42,322 bases of DNA from Bradyrhizobium sp. Leo170 (GCF_004296405.1 NZ_PSRR01000030.1:1-42322); one strand, 5' to 3'; shown: positions 9,025 through 17,325, counted from the stretch's first letter. The notes: generated by a model not told the origin, from the sequence alone. Translations and numbers: made by a program.

Positions 9025-10665
9025 TCATTTGACATAAAGGTGCGCAAGGTTGCCTTCGGCGCCGTCAGCGGTCGTCGCGAGATCGTGGATCTTCGCGTTG
9101 TGCAGGGTGAGGAACGTGGGCGAGACCAGGTTGAGGTCGGGAATGTCTTCCGCCACGATGTCCTGGAACTTCTTGAACAATCCGACACGGGTCTTGGGGT
9201 CGTTCTCTACCGCGGCCTGCTCCAGCAGCCGGTCCACTTCCGGATTCGAATAGTGGGTTGCATTGGAGAAGGGCACGCCCTTGACGAAACTCTTCGACCA
9301 ATAGAGTCGCTGCACACCAACGGTGGGATCGAAGAGATTGCTCGCGCCGTTCACTGCGAAGTCGAAATCGCGATCTGTGTAGATGCGCTTTACGAAGGCG
9401 GAGATGTCCTGTGCGCGCAGGTCGACTGCAATGCCGATCCTGGCGAGTGAGGCGCGGATATATTCGGCGAGGCGCCGCCCCTCGGTGGTGATAGGATTGA
9501 AGTCGAGCGTGAGACGGAACCGCGTCTTGCCATCGGTCGGCTTCAGTCCCGCCTCGTCGAGCAGCTTCGCGGCGGCTTTCAGGTCGTAGGCGTAAGGGCT
9601 CGGCGTCGGGTCGTGAAATTCCTTCAGTCCCGGGGCGATGGGCGAGTAGGTGATGGTGGCATATCCATAGTGGATCGTGTTCACGATGACCTTGCGATCG
9701 ATGGCGTGGGCCACCGCTTCCCGAACCCGCTTGTCCCTGAAGTACTGGTTGTCGAGGTTGAATTCGAGACGCGTCACGTTGTACGAATAGCTTGCGCCTT
9801 TGGTCTCGAATTTCAGGTTCGGGAGGCTTTTCAGGCGGTCGAGATCGGATAGCGCCACGGGGGTGCGATAGCCGAAGTCCACGCTGCCGGATTCGAACGC
9901 AATCGAGCGGGCGGCCGCATCGGGAATGAACTTGACCACCAGTCGGTCGATCTTCGGATCGGGTTTACCCCAGTAGTCTGGGTTGCGCTCGTAGACGATA
10001 TAGTTGCCGCGCTGCCATTCCTTGAACTTGAACGGGCCCGTGCCGATCGGCGTGTTGCCGTTGGGGTTGGACGCGGCGTCCGTGCCCTCATAGAGATGCT
10101 TCGGGACGATGGGTGTCTCGGTCGAGGCAAACGCTTTGATCAGATAGGGCGCAGGTTGCGACAGCTTGATCACCAGGGTCTGTGGATCAGGGACTTCCAC
10201 TGATGTCACATTGGCAAAGGTGGAGCGCCCGCGTGGATGCACCTTCTTCAGGAGGTTGATCGAGAAGGCGGCATCTGCGGCGGTGAAAGGCTTGCCGTCG
10301 TGCCAGCGCACGCCTTCCCGCAGCTTGAAGCTGTATTCTTTGCCGTCCGGGCTGATGTTCCACGAGGTGGCGAGGAGCGGCTCCGGGCTGAGATCTTCGT
10401 TGTATTCAAGCAGGCCTTCGGTGACCTTGCCGCTCACGGCGAGGGCGGTCGTGGCGACGTTCGTGAGGGAGACGAGGGTCGGCGGTTCGGTGGCGAGCAC
10501 CATGGTGGCCGTCTCGGCGTGGGCGGGCGTAAGCCATGCGCCAGCGCAGAGCACGGTCGATGCCAGCACGCTTTTGATCCATCGGGTGGTCCTCCTGCTC
10601 TCCGGCAAGCTGCCTCGTGCGGGTCCGCAGCCGTTTTGGCGTTGCCCGATACGTTCAATCGTCAT
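9025..10665 (-). CDS. Family 5 extracellular solute-binding protein of the peptide/nickel type
   Basis: 546 residues, first gene of the six-gene minus-strand operon. A signal peptide with an unusually long N-region is visible: the hydrophobic core is at about residues 30-50 and a cleavage site follows TPAHA. The mature part has the SBP_bac_5 features: an N-terminal ATEPPTLVSL segment, WHDGKPFTAADAAFSINLL near residue 120, GTGPFKFKEW near 205, and a C-terminal ligand-domain motif around RRLAEYIRASLARIGI. The binding pocket cannot be assigned from sequence. The family carries peptides, opines, glutathione and other amino acid conjugates as well as sugars. Neighbours suggest a cysteine conjugate (inference). 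About 480 bases of non-coding DNA lie upstream. Confidence 0.92.
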   Translation of the reverse strand: MTIERIGQRQNGCGPARGSLPESRRTTRWIKSVLASTVLCAGAWLTPAHAETATMVLATEPPTLVSLTNVATTALAVSGKVTEGLLEYNEDLSPEPLLATSWNISPDGKEYSFKLREGVRWHDGKPFTAADAAFSINLLKKVHPRGRSTFANVTSVEVPDPQTLVIKLSQPAPYLIKAFASTETPIVPKHLYEGTDAASNPNGNTPIGTGPFKFKEWQRGNYIVYERNPDYWGKPDPKIDRLVVKFIPDAAARSIAFESGSVDFGYRTPVALSDLDRLKSLPNLKFETKGASYSYNVTRLEFNLDNQYFRDKRVREAVAHAIDRKVIVNTIHYGYATITYSPIAPGLKEFHDPTPSPYAYDLKAAAKLLDEAGLKPTDGKTRFRLTLDFNPITTEGRRLAEYIRASLARIGIAVDLRAQDISAFVKRIYTDRDFDFAVNGASNLFDPTVGVQRLYWSKSFVKGVPFSNATHYSNPEVDRLLEQAAVENDPKTRVGLFKKFQDIVAEDIPDLNLVSPTFLTLHNAKIHDLATTADGAEGNLAHLYVK

Positions 10666-11143
10666 CGTTCCCCTCAGTTATCTCGACAGCTTTGTCTCGA
10701 TTTTAGCGGACTGCGTCTTGCGCGCGGTCCAGCTGGTTGGCCCCGTTCGCGCCCCGACGCGCGCCGGGAGGTTGCTACAGAATTGCTTATGGATGGCCGT
10801 GATGATGCGCCGATCCTCATCTGCCTCTGTCCGCCCAACGCTCGACATTGAAACGCTCGGAAAACCTGCGTGCCTTCTAATTGAGCCTGTCCACGAAGCG
10901 GGCACAATTTAAAAGTTCGATGCCAACCGGTAAGGAAATCTAATCGATTGCATGAGGTCCGCTTGAACGTACTGCTGTAGCTTTGATATTTCGTGTGTTT
11001 CTCTGGCGCAAGAAAATGCGGCCAGAATACATTAGGAATTCTGATGTTGGGGCATGGCAGAATTAAATTGTTGGACGGTTCCCCGTGGCGTAGTCCTGCA
11101 GACAGATACCGCTCTCGCTGTCATTTGCCGTCGAGGAGACCCC
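10666..11143. other. Intergenic region between divergent transport and thiol-oxidation operons
   Basis: No convincing gene is seen in these 478 bases; short open frames here have no family resemblance. The region must hold the promoters of both the minus-strand transporter operon and the plus-strand dioxygenase-rhodanese pair. A copy of the 11-mer CTAATCGATTG lies at 10940-10950. AT-richer sequence lies between about 10905 and 11060. Confidence 0.6.
10940..10950. promoter_or_regulatory. Second copy of the CTAATCGATTG motif, candidate LysR site
   Basis: This 11-base motif is identical to the core of the palindrome at 3288-3298 in front of the C-S lyase. Flanking symmetry is weaker here than at the first site. 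It sits about 275 bases upstream of the substrate-binding protein start and about 195 bases upstream of the dioxygenase start. It could let one regulator control both units; this is inference from two sites only. Confidence 0.3.
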
Positions 11144-11731
11144 ATGGGTGTGAATGAGACCCGTCGCGACACGGTTCGTTCGACGATCGAACGCATTAGA
11201 ATTGCTACTGCAAGGGCTCCCTTGGAGCGCGCTGTGCTCAACGAGGTCCTCATCGAACTCCGCGGGCTTGCAGCTCGCGCCGAACTCTGGTCGCCAGACG
11301 CATATCCGCTGCCCGACGTCGAGACACGCCAGGCGCGCTACCTGATCCAGGAAGATCCCGATCGCAGTTTCGCCCTCTATCTGAACGTGATGTTGCCCGG
11401 ACGGCGCATTCCGCCACACAACCACACGACCTGGGCCTGCGTCGCAGGGATCGAAGGAGAGGAGCACAATTTCGTGTACCGTCGCCTCGACGATGGGACG
11501 AAGCCCGGACACGCGGAGCTCGAATTGTCCGATCTCGTTGTCGTGGGACCGGGCACGGGGATAGCGTTGATGCCTGACGACATCCATTCGGTGGAGATCC
11601 GTGGCGACAAGCCCATTCGTCATCTGCACATGTATGGTCGAGCGCTTGAGACGCTGACTGAACGCTCCACCTTTGATCTTGAGGCCAAGACGGCGAAGCC
11701 CATGGCGATCGGCGTTCAGACCCGACGCTGA
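11144..11731 (+). CDS. Cysteine dioxygenase-family thiol dioxygenase (3-mercaptopropionate dioxygenase-like)
   Basis: 195 residues from the ATG at 11144, which has CGAGGAG 8 bases upstream; an earlier in-frame ATG at 11054 lacks this. The cupin iron ligands are visible as H92-N-H94 in the motif PPHNHTTWACVAG and H148 in PDDIHSVEI. The enzyme adds dioxygen to a thiol to give a sulfinate, using non-haem Fe(II). Bacterial members of this size, with H-x-H-T-T-W and a glycine-rich turn after it, often prefer 3-mercaptopropionate or act on several thiols. The gene ends 18 bases before the rhodanese, so the pair is an operon. It probably handles the thiol released by C-S cleavage (inference). Confidence 0.85.
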   Translation: MGVNETRRDTVRSTIERIRIATARAPLERAVLNEVLIELRGLAARAELWSPDAYPLPDVETRQARYLIQEDPDRSFALYLNVMLPGRRIPPHNHTTWACVAGIEGEEHNFVYRRLDDGTKPGHAELELSDLVVVGPGTGIALMPDDIHSVEIRGDKPIRHLHMYGRALETLTERSTFDLEAKTAKPMAIGVQTRR

Positions 11732-11749
11732 CACTGGAATCTCGAACAG

Positions 11750-13357
11750 ATGAACGAAGCATCGACTGCCGCCGCTGCGGCGCCGGCGCGTATTGGCGCG
11801 CGCGAACTCAAGCGCTGGCTCCATGATGGCGCCGAGATCGCCCTGCTCGATGTGCGCGAGCATGGCCAGTATGGTGAAGCACATATCTTTCTTTGTGTGT
11901 CCCTACCGTACAGTCGGCTTGAAAGCGACATCCAGCGCCTGGTGCCGCGGATCGGCACTCGCATCGTCATCTATGACGACGGAGCGGAGGGCGTCGCACC
12001 CGGGCTGGCCGAGCGAGCTGCCGTCCGCCTGACCGCCCTCGGCTACGAGCACGTGTTCATTCTCGAGGGCGGCGCGCCTGCATGGCGCGAGGCCGGGTTT
12101 CAGTTGTTCGCCGGCGTGAACGTGCGCAGCAAGACCTTCGGCGAACAGGCCGAGCTGTCATTTCATACACCGCGCATCAGCGCGCGCGAGCTGTCCGATC
12201 GGCTCGTGCGTGGCGATGACTTGGTGGTGCTCGACGGTCGCCCGGTCGACGAATACCGCAAGATGAGCATCCCGACGGCGGTGTGCTGCCCCAATGGCGA
12301 GCTGGCGCTGCGAGCCGATCTGCTTGCGCCAAATCCCTCGACCACCATTGTCGTCAACTGTGCCGGACGCACGCGCAGCATCATCGGCGCGCAGACCCTG
12401 ATCGATCTGGGTCTCCCAAATCCGGTGTTCGCACTCGAGAACGGCACCCAGGGCTGGTTCCTGGAAGATCTGCCGCTGGATCATGGTGCCGACCGGTTCT
12501 ATCCGGCGCCGCCTGCCGACGAACGGCTGCCGGAGCTGCGCCGACGCGCTCTCGACTTTGCCGCGCGATGGCAGGTGCCGTTTGTGCATGCCGACACGGT
12601 GGACACCTGGCTGACGGATTCAGGGCGCACGACCTATCTTTGCGACGTGCGCACGCCGGAAGAGTTCGCCGCCGGCAGTCTGCCACGGGCCCAAAGCACT
12701 CCGGGCGGCCAGCTCATCCAGGCGACCGATCAATTCATCGGGACATGTGGTGCCCGCTTGGTGGTGTTCGACAGTGAAGGCGTGCGTGCGCCGGTGATCG
12801 CGGCCCGCTTGCGACAGATGGGCTGGGATGCGCAGGTACTCGTCGAAGGCGCGGCAGCGCACCTGTCTCCTCTTCACGAAAGGCCGCTGCCGTTGCCGCT
12901 GCCGCTGCTCCGCACGGTTTCAGCCGACGCGCTCGCCGGCATGGACGGGATTCTGTTGCTCGATCTGCGTTCGAGCTCGGCCTATCGGAAGGGGCACCTG
13001 AAGGGGGCTGTATGGACGATCCGCCCACTGCTTGCGAGCCTGGCGCTGCCATCCGGCATGCGCGTGGTGCTCATAGCCGATACGGCCGAGACGGCGCGGC
13101 TTGCGGCCCTGGATCTTGCCGAGCGCGGCGTGCACGATCCGCTCCTGCATGTCGCTGATTCGAAAGCGTGGGCAGCCGCCGGTCTTGCAGTGGAAGCAAC
13201 GCCGGTTCTCCCGGCCGATTCGAACTGCATCGATTTCCTGTTCTTCGTGCATGATCGGCATCAGGGCAACAAGGAGGCAGCGCGCCGGTATCTGGCTTGG
13301 GAGACAAACCTCCTGTCTCAGATCGATTCAGAGGAACGCGAGGCTTTTCGCATATGA
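11750..13357 (+). CDS. Four-domain rhodanese-like sulfurtransferase
   Basis: 535 residues made of four rhodanese homology domains. Domain 1 (about 15-125) has LLDVREHGQYGEAHI but ends its loop with YDDGAEG. Domain 2 (about 140-245) has the catalytic loop C204-A-G-R-T-R-S. Domain 3 (about 275-375) has CDVRTPEEFAAGSLP with FDSEGVR in the active-site position. Domain 4 (about 380-480) has LLDLRSSSAYRKGHL with ADTAETAR. Only domain 2 keeps the nucleophilic cysteine, so the other three are probably structural or binding domains. The C-terminus, from about 490, is charged and helical. It acts in the cytoplasm as a sulfane-sulfur carrier, co-operonic with the thiol dioxygenase. In related bacteria this pair is often followed by a C-S lyase; here that third gene is broken (13469). 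Confidence 0.87.
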   Translation: MNEASTAAAAAPARIGARELKRWLHDGAEIALLDVREHGQYGEAHIFLCVSLPYSRLESDIQRLVPRIGTRIVIYDDGAEGVAPGLAERAAVRLTALGYEHVFILEGGAPAWREAGFQLFAGVNVRSKTFGEQAELSFHTPRISARELSDRLVRGDDLVVLDGRPVDEYRKMSIPTAVCCPNGELALRADLLAPNPSTTIVVNCAGRTRSIIGAQTLIDLGLPNPVFALENGTQGWFLEDLPLDHGADRFYPAPPADERLPELRRRALDFAARWQVPFVHADTVDTWLTDSGRTTYLCDVRTPEEFAAGSLPRAQSTPGGQLIQATDQFIGTCGARLVVFDSEGVRAPVIAARLRQMGWDAQVLVEGAAAHLSPLHERPLPLPLPLLRTVSADALAGMDGILLLDLRSSSAYRKGHLKGAVWTIRPLLASLALPSGMRVVLIADTAETARLAALDLAERGVHDPLLHVADSKAWAAAGLAVEATPVLPADSNCIDFLFFVHDRHQGNKEAARRYLAWETNLLSQIDSEEREAFRI

Positions 13358-13468
13358 AATCCTGGCTCGGTGTTTACGGGCTCCCTGAGCACGAAAGAAA
13401 GACAGCGGGCCGCCGGTTCAAACGTTTGGCTTGTCGCCAGTTGCCTCGTACGCGGCACGGAGGCGGTG

Positions 13469-13797
13469 ATGCGGCCTCTTCGTCCAGCAACGCGGCTTCT
13501 GCGCGCCGGACGTTCTGACCGCGGCTGGGTCAACACGCCGGTTACCCGGGGCGGCACCTTTGTTTTTGATTATGTTGAAAATTGGCGTGACACGCGAGCG
13601 CGGCGTGAGCATGAGCGTCCTGTGTCCTACGGAGCGCAGGGGACAGACAGCACGCACGCGCTCGAGGATGCGTCGGTGGAGCTCGAGGGGGGTATCGTGC
13701 CGCCCTTTATCCTACCGGACAGGCTGCGATCGCAACAGTGATGCTCGCAACGGCTGAAGGCTGACGATCATGTACTGATCACCGACGCAGGCCATCG
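13469..13797 (+). pseudogene. Truncated, frameshifted cystathionine beta-lyase remnant
   Basis: An ATG at 13469 with GGAGG upstream opens MRPLRPATRLLRAGRS, followed by VNTPVTRGGTFVFDYVENW and YGAQGTDSTHALEDASVELEGG, the N-terminal blocks of the MetC family. At about 13685 the reading shifts by one base; the next frame gives YRAALYPTGQAAIATVMLATAEG and then a stop. A further shift near 13765 gives DHVLITDA. Homology ends at about 13797, where a dehydrogenase tail begins. Only the first 100 or so of about 390 residues remain, and the PLP lysine region is missing. It lies 111 bases after the rhodanese, so it was probably the third gene of that operon. The intact paralogue is at 2049-3212. Confidence 0.8.
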
Positions 13798-13900
13798 TTG
13801 CGGCGATCGAAACGGTGCTTGATGAGCCTAAGCTGCATACGCGCGACCTTAAGGGACCGGCGAGCACGGCCGCGTGTGGCAAGGCCTTCCGACGCGCTTG
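13797..13900 (+). pseudogene. C-terminal fragment of a tartrate/isopropylmalate dehydrogenase family protein
   Basis: One frame reads AIVAAIETVLDEPKLHTRDL and continues KGPASTAACGKAF, the C-terminal signature of the TtuC/LeuB family (AI-x-x-AIE-x-VL ... TRDL-x-G-x-A-x-T). No other part of such a gene is present, and the fragment abuts the broken C-S lyase, so a deletion has joined the front of one gene to the back of another. It has no start and cannot encode an enzyme. Confidence 0.65.
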
Positions 13901-14458
13901 GTTGACGGGCGCACATCGCGGAGCCGCGAGCAATCGATCACCACACTTGCCGAGAGCGCGGCCATCCGCGCCGTTCTTGATGCGCACGCGGCTGATAGTC
14001 GCACCGAGGCCGAACGCAATGCTGATCGGACATCACGGCCCGCGGCGCGGGCATTCGAGGAGCTGTTAGACGATCCTCAGACGCCTCGCTCGGAAAAATA
14101 GATTAATGACCCGGCCTGCACTTGCCAGTGTCCACGAAAGCGGCCGCCGCGCTCAGCCGGGGCAATTCTACGAGGTCGACAACTTGAAACTACCATCGGA
14201 ATGTCTCACTGGCCTCATCGCGGGCCCACAGTACGACCGCGGAGCTGGAAGGGCGCTCCCTTTCGAATTTTCCACGACCTAGCTCGCTTTCAAACGACCT
14301 GCGGTTTGCGGCCGTTCAACACCGCTCTTCAAGCGTGTAAAGCGACTCTCGCCCAGACTCGCGAACTGCTTTATGCGAAAGATTGGATGACGTATCGTAG
14401 GTTTGGCTGGTGTGGGGAAAGGCGGTAGCGCTCCCCCGCTACCATCGGTCTCGTCACC
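13901..14458. other. Non-coding or unrecognised stretch in the decayed zone
   Basis: No recognisable gene is seen here. A plus-strand open frame at 13874-14101 (LAESAAIRAVLDAHAADSR) and another at 14201-14428 have no family resemblance I can name. Given the broken genes on both sides, this is probably degraded DNA. Confidence 0.5.
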
Positions 14459-14807
14459 CTAGAACAGTTCGGGGACACCTCGATCCCGCAAAGCTCTGCA
14501 AGCTTCCCCCTGACTTCGACTTCGAAGGATACGGTGTTCGGCGGTGCTGTCACCATGACGGCCGAAAAGAGTGTGCGGATTGCATCGATCACGCGGGGAC
14601 GATGGTCTGCCAATGCCTTGCAATGCCTTGTCCCTTTCCAAAGCCTCCGCCAAATCGACCACGGCACGCTTGTATAGGCCTCAGCGCGGTGGGATGCAGG
14701 GCAATCACATCCGGCTCTTTGGCCATCTGTCGAAGCCCCTTGGCGATTTGATAGCGCTCGTCCTTCAGTTCGTTCATTCGGGGTGCGATGATATCGAGGG
14801 GCACAGT
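14459..14807 (-). pseudogene. Serine recombinase (resolvase/invertase class) C-terminal remnant
   Basis: Three minus-strand frames must be joined to recover the C-terminus of a large serine recombinase. The coiled-coil segment IAPRMNELKDERYQIAKGL and EPDVIALHPTAL comes first, then VVDLAEALERDKAL in another frame, then RVIDAIRTLFSAVMVTAPP and FEVEVRGKLAELCGI in the third. The catalytic N-terminal domain is absent. The fragment stops exactly at the left end of the insertion sequence at 14808, and no continuation is found beyond its right end. It is a relic of a mobile element. Confidence 0.65.
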
Positions 14808-14826
14808 CCTGTGTGTACCGAAAACC
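14808..14826 (+). repeat. Left terminal inverted repeat of the IS
   Basis: 19 bases, CCTGTGTGTACCGAAAACC, lying 3 bases outside the transposase stop codon. It matches 15888-15906 perfectly in reverse complement. Confidence 0.85.
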
Positions 14827-14828
14827 GG

Positions 14829-15844
14829 CTAGACCCGAACGTAGTGATGATGAAGCCCGCCAAGGATGGCGTGGGATTGAATGCCTCCTATCCGTTGAAC
14901 CGGACGAGAGACCGGCGCATCCTTATCCAACGACCGATGCGTTTTAATGTCATTGTAGTAGCGGGCATAGGATCGCAGCATCCGGCGGAGATGGGCCTCG
15001 CTGAAAACGACGATATGATCCAAACACTCACGCCGGATCGATCCGATCAGCCGTTCGGCACGGCCATTCTGCCACGGCGAGGCTGGGGCGGTCGGCTTGT
15101 CCCGGATGCCCATGGCGCGCAATCGGCGCGTGACAACGCTGCCATGGATTCGGTCGCGATCGCGGATGAGGTAGTGCGGAGCCTCGTCCCAAGGAAATGC
15201 CTCGGTTATTTGACGGGCCACCCATTCCGCCGTCGGATTTGCGGTGACGTTGATCCAGACGAGGTCTCTGCGGTCCAGCCGGACGACGACGAAGGCCCAG
15301 AGCAGGTCGAACCCGATCGTTGGAACAACGACCAAATCCATGGCGGCAATGTCCGGCGCGTGGTTGCGCAAGAAGGTTTGCCATCCCTGGCTGGGCGGTC
15401 AACGTCGTTTCACCATGTACTTGGCGACGCTCGACTGCGCGATCTCAAACCCGAGCTTGAGCAGTTCGCCATGAACGCGTGGCGCGCCCCAAAGCGGACT
15501 GTCGACGCTGATCCGCCGGATCAACACGCGCAGCCCGGTGTCGATCGGCGGTCGGCCTCCTGGAGATCGCGACTTCCAACGCCAGTAGCAGCGAAAGCCG
15601 GCCCGATGCCACCGCACGAGCGCCTCGGGCCGGATGACGGTGAGGACCGACAGGATTGACGGAAACCAGCGATACAGTCGGACCAGGAACCAGCGATCCT
15701 GGTTCGTGAGCCGGACGCGACCATGCAGCCTCCGTCGCAAGACCATCAACTGATGTGAAGCGCCGCGTTCTCAGCTTCAAGCCGCAGCCTCGACTTGAAC
15801 GGCGAGGTCGGGACGGCCAGCACGAAACAGAGAAGCCCGATCAT
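14829..15844 (-). pseudogene. DDE integrase-core (rve) transposase, inactivated by a nonsense codon and a frameshift
   Basis: From an ATG at 15844 (MIGLLCFVLAVPTSPFKSRL) the frame runs LRLEAENAALH, loses one base near 15767, and resumes as QLMVLRRRLHGRVRLTNQDR. It continues through LIRRISVDSPLWGAPRVHGE to VKRR, where a TGA (15401-15399, minus) stops it. The same frame then goes on with PPSQGWQTFLRNHAPDIAAM, LIRDRDRIHG, APASPWQNGRAERLIGS, RRECLDHIVV and NDIKTHRSLDKDAPVS to a natural stop at 14829. The rve catalytic-core segments are thus present downstream of the nonsense codon. Closely similar transposases in rhizobia are single open frames of about 340 residues, and the TGA replaces one codon between VKRR and PPSQ. 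The copy cannot make an active product without readthrough and frameshifting. Confidence 0.85.
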
Positions 15845-15887
15845 TCCATTAGCTTAGGCGATTCCTTCACATCATCAACTCGGACAA

Positions 15888-15906
15888 GGTTTTCGGTACA
15901 CACAGG
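15888..15906 (-). repeat. Right terminal inverted repeat of the IS
   Basis: 19 bases, the reverse complement of 14808-14826. It lies 22 bases from the stop codon of the neighbouring Wzy-like gene, so the insertion landed just downstream of that gene without breaking it. Confidence 0.85.
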
Positions 15907-15927
15907 TTTCCCCGGAGATCATCGTTT

Positions 15928-17325
15928 TCAAAACGGCGGTGGGCCGGGCTTGCCGAGGGGCACCCGCGGTCCGCTCAGCATTCTCATGGTCGTCATCAGA
16001 ATGACAGCCAGAATCGGTGCCAGTAATAGTCCGCCGGAAAACAACGCAGTGTTCAATGCCGTTGTTAAGAGCGTGAACAGGCCCAGGAATGTCGCGCTCA
16101 AGACAGCGATCGCAACCACCGATTTGCCTCGTGCCAGGAATGTCAGATCAATGCCACGGCAGATCGCGCCAGCAATGATGCTGTACACAAAAACGCCGAC
16201 GTAGGAGAAATCCGTCCAGGCATCCGCGATAAACAGAGTAGGGCTGGTGATGACGTGGGTATTATGCCAGATATAGCCCACTAAACCGTAGCTCGGAACA
16301 TAGGGAACGCCCGTCAGAATTGCGATAGGGCGAATGTTGGCGCCCCACATGAACGGGTGCAGCGCCGGGAAAACGGCGAAATTCTCGACGAGCGTCTCGT
16401 TCTCCATTTCGAAGACGCGCGAATAGACCGTTTCGATGAACGAGGCTCCCTCCGGAAGAATGACAATCAGCCGCGTAGCGGTATAGATCAGGAGCGAGAC
16501 CACCAAAGCGCCCGCGACCGTTGCCCGCCATGAGATCCTGTTGGTGAAGGTGAGCATGCCAGCCAGTGCGATTTGGATCAGAAAGAATGCTGGCGGCGCC
16601 TTGCTCAACAGCTCGATCTTTCCGATTATGGCAACCAGAAAGAGCAGCACCGCCGCCAAAACTAACGGCCAGCGTCTGCGCAAAGTCCCAGCGAGAAATC
16701 CCCAGATCACCAGCATGGGCGCAACGGCACTGAGCAGCACGCGGTAAACATAGCTAGGGCTGTCGGCGAAATGGGCGCGATAGGCGTCCCGCGCGTCATT
16801 GTCGCCCTTGATCGAATAAAAGTGCTGGATCGTGCCGAGGTGGTTTTCGCGGACCGAGACAAAGAGCATGAACAGAAACAGGACGGATATGGCAATCAGC
16901 AAAATGAGATGACCATGCTGCTCGTCGCGAACGGGCTCGCCGCTCCACTTTGCGACCGCGGCGTCGGTTAAGGTTGCGCGCGCAAAAAAAAGGCGACCTA
17001 CGAGCTCGATGCCGACGATAACGCCGACATACATCAAGGCGAGCGAGAAGTTCAAGGATATGATAACGGGATCGATATCCCCGATCTTTTCCTTGATCAG
17101 CGGGAACATCGATGAGAAGACCCTGATGTTCCCCAAGAGTGGCCGGATCAGAAAGCCAAATTGTCCTGAGGATAGGGTAAAGCTCAAAGCTGCCGGCCCA
17201 TAAATGAGTAGCAGCGAGCCGACCAGCATCGTCGTCGTCGTGACGAACAGCCGCAGTCGCAGGATGAGGTAGAGCGCTGCAGCGATCATGGCAGCGGCAG
17301 CGATGACATAGCTAGTGAACAGCAT
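15928..17325 (-). CDS. Polytopic membrane protein, O-antigen polymerase (Wzy)-like
   Basis: 465 residues with roughly 10-12 hydrophobic segments, beginning at residue 3 (SYVIAAAAMIAAALYLILRL). There is a large loop at about 290-370 containing EGASFIETVYSRVFEMENET, typical of the size and layout of oligosaccharide-repeat polymerases. No short signature is diagnostic, so the call rests on topology and position beside glycosyltransferases and a polysaccharide exporter. The ribosome site is weak (AGAG). The stop codon is 22 bases from the IS right end. A different role, such as an exosortase-linked or lipid-linked sugar ligase membrane protein, is possible. Confidence 0.6.
   Translation of the reverse strand: MLFTSYVIAAAAMIAAALYLILRLRLFVTTTTMLVGSLLLIYGPAALSFTLSSGQFGFLIRPLLGNIRVFSSMFPLIKEKIGDIDPVIISLNFSLALMYVGVIVGIELVGRLFFARATLTDAAVAKWSGEPVRDEQHGHLILLIAISVLFLFMLFVSVRENHLGTIQHFYSIKGDNDARDAYRAHFADSPSYVYRVLLSAVAPMLVIWGFLAGTLRRRWPLVLAAVLLFLVAIIGKIELLSKAPPAFFLIQIALAGMLTFTNRISWRATVAGALVVSLLIYTATRLIVILPEGASFIETVYSRVFEMENETLVENFAVFPALHPFMWGANIRPIAILTGVPYVPSYGLVGYIWHNTHVITSPTLFIADAWTDFSYVGVFVYSIIAGAICRGIDLTFLARGKSVVAIAVLSATFLGLFTLLTTALNTALFSGGLLLAPILAVILMTTMRMLSGPRVPLGKPGPPPF

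Larger units (their letters stand above)
14808..15906 (-). mobile_element. Insertion sequence with perfect 19-bp terminal inverted repeats and a dead transposase
   Basis: The two ends, 14808-14826 and 15888-15906, are perfect 19-base inverted copies of CCTGTGTGTACCGAAAACC. Similarity continues weakly inward (TGATGATGAAG near both ends). The 1,099-base unit contains one minus-strand integrase-core transposase gene filling almost all of it. No target duplication is visible: flanks are CACAGT on the left and TTTCCC on the right. The missing duplication and the different flanking genes suggest that a deletion or recombination has occurred at one border. If the IS proper begins TGTG and ends CACA, it is 1,095 bases. 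Confidence 0.85.

Noticed and set aside
8012..9037. Plus-strand open frame of 341 codons
   Set aside because: Antisense of the DppB-type permease; composition is charged and lacks any recognisable domain.
13874..14101. Plus-strand open frame of 75 codons ending near 14101
   Set aside because: No start context and no recognisable motif; it overlaps the dehydrogenase tail in another frame.
14571..15659. Plus-strand open frame of 362 codons across the insertion sequence
   Set aside because: Antisense of the transposase, which is unmistakable on the minus strand; no family resemblance.
14800..15915. Target-site duplication around the insertion sequence
   Set aside because: Bases next to the two ends (CACAGT and TTTCCC) do not match as a direct repeat.
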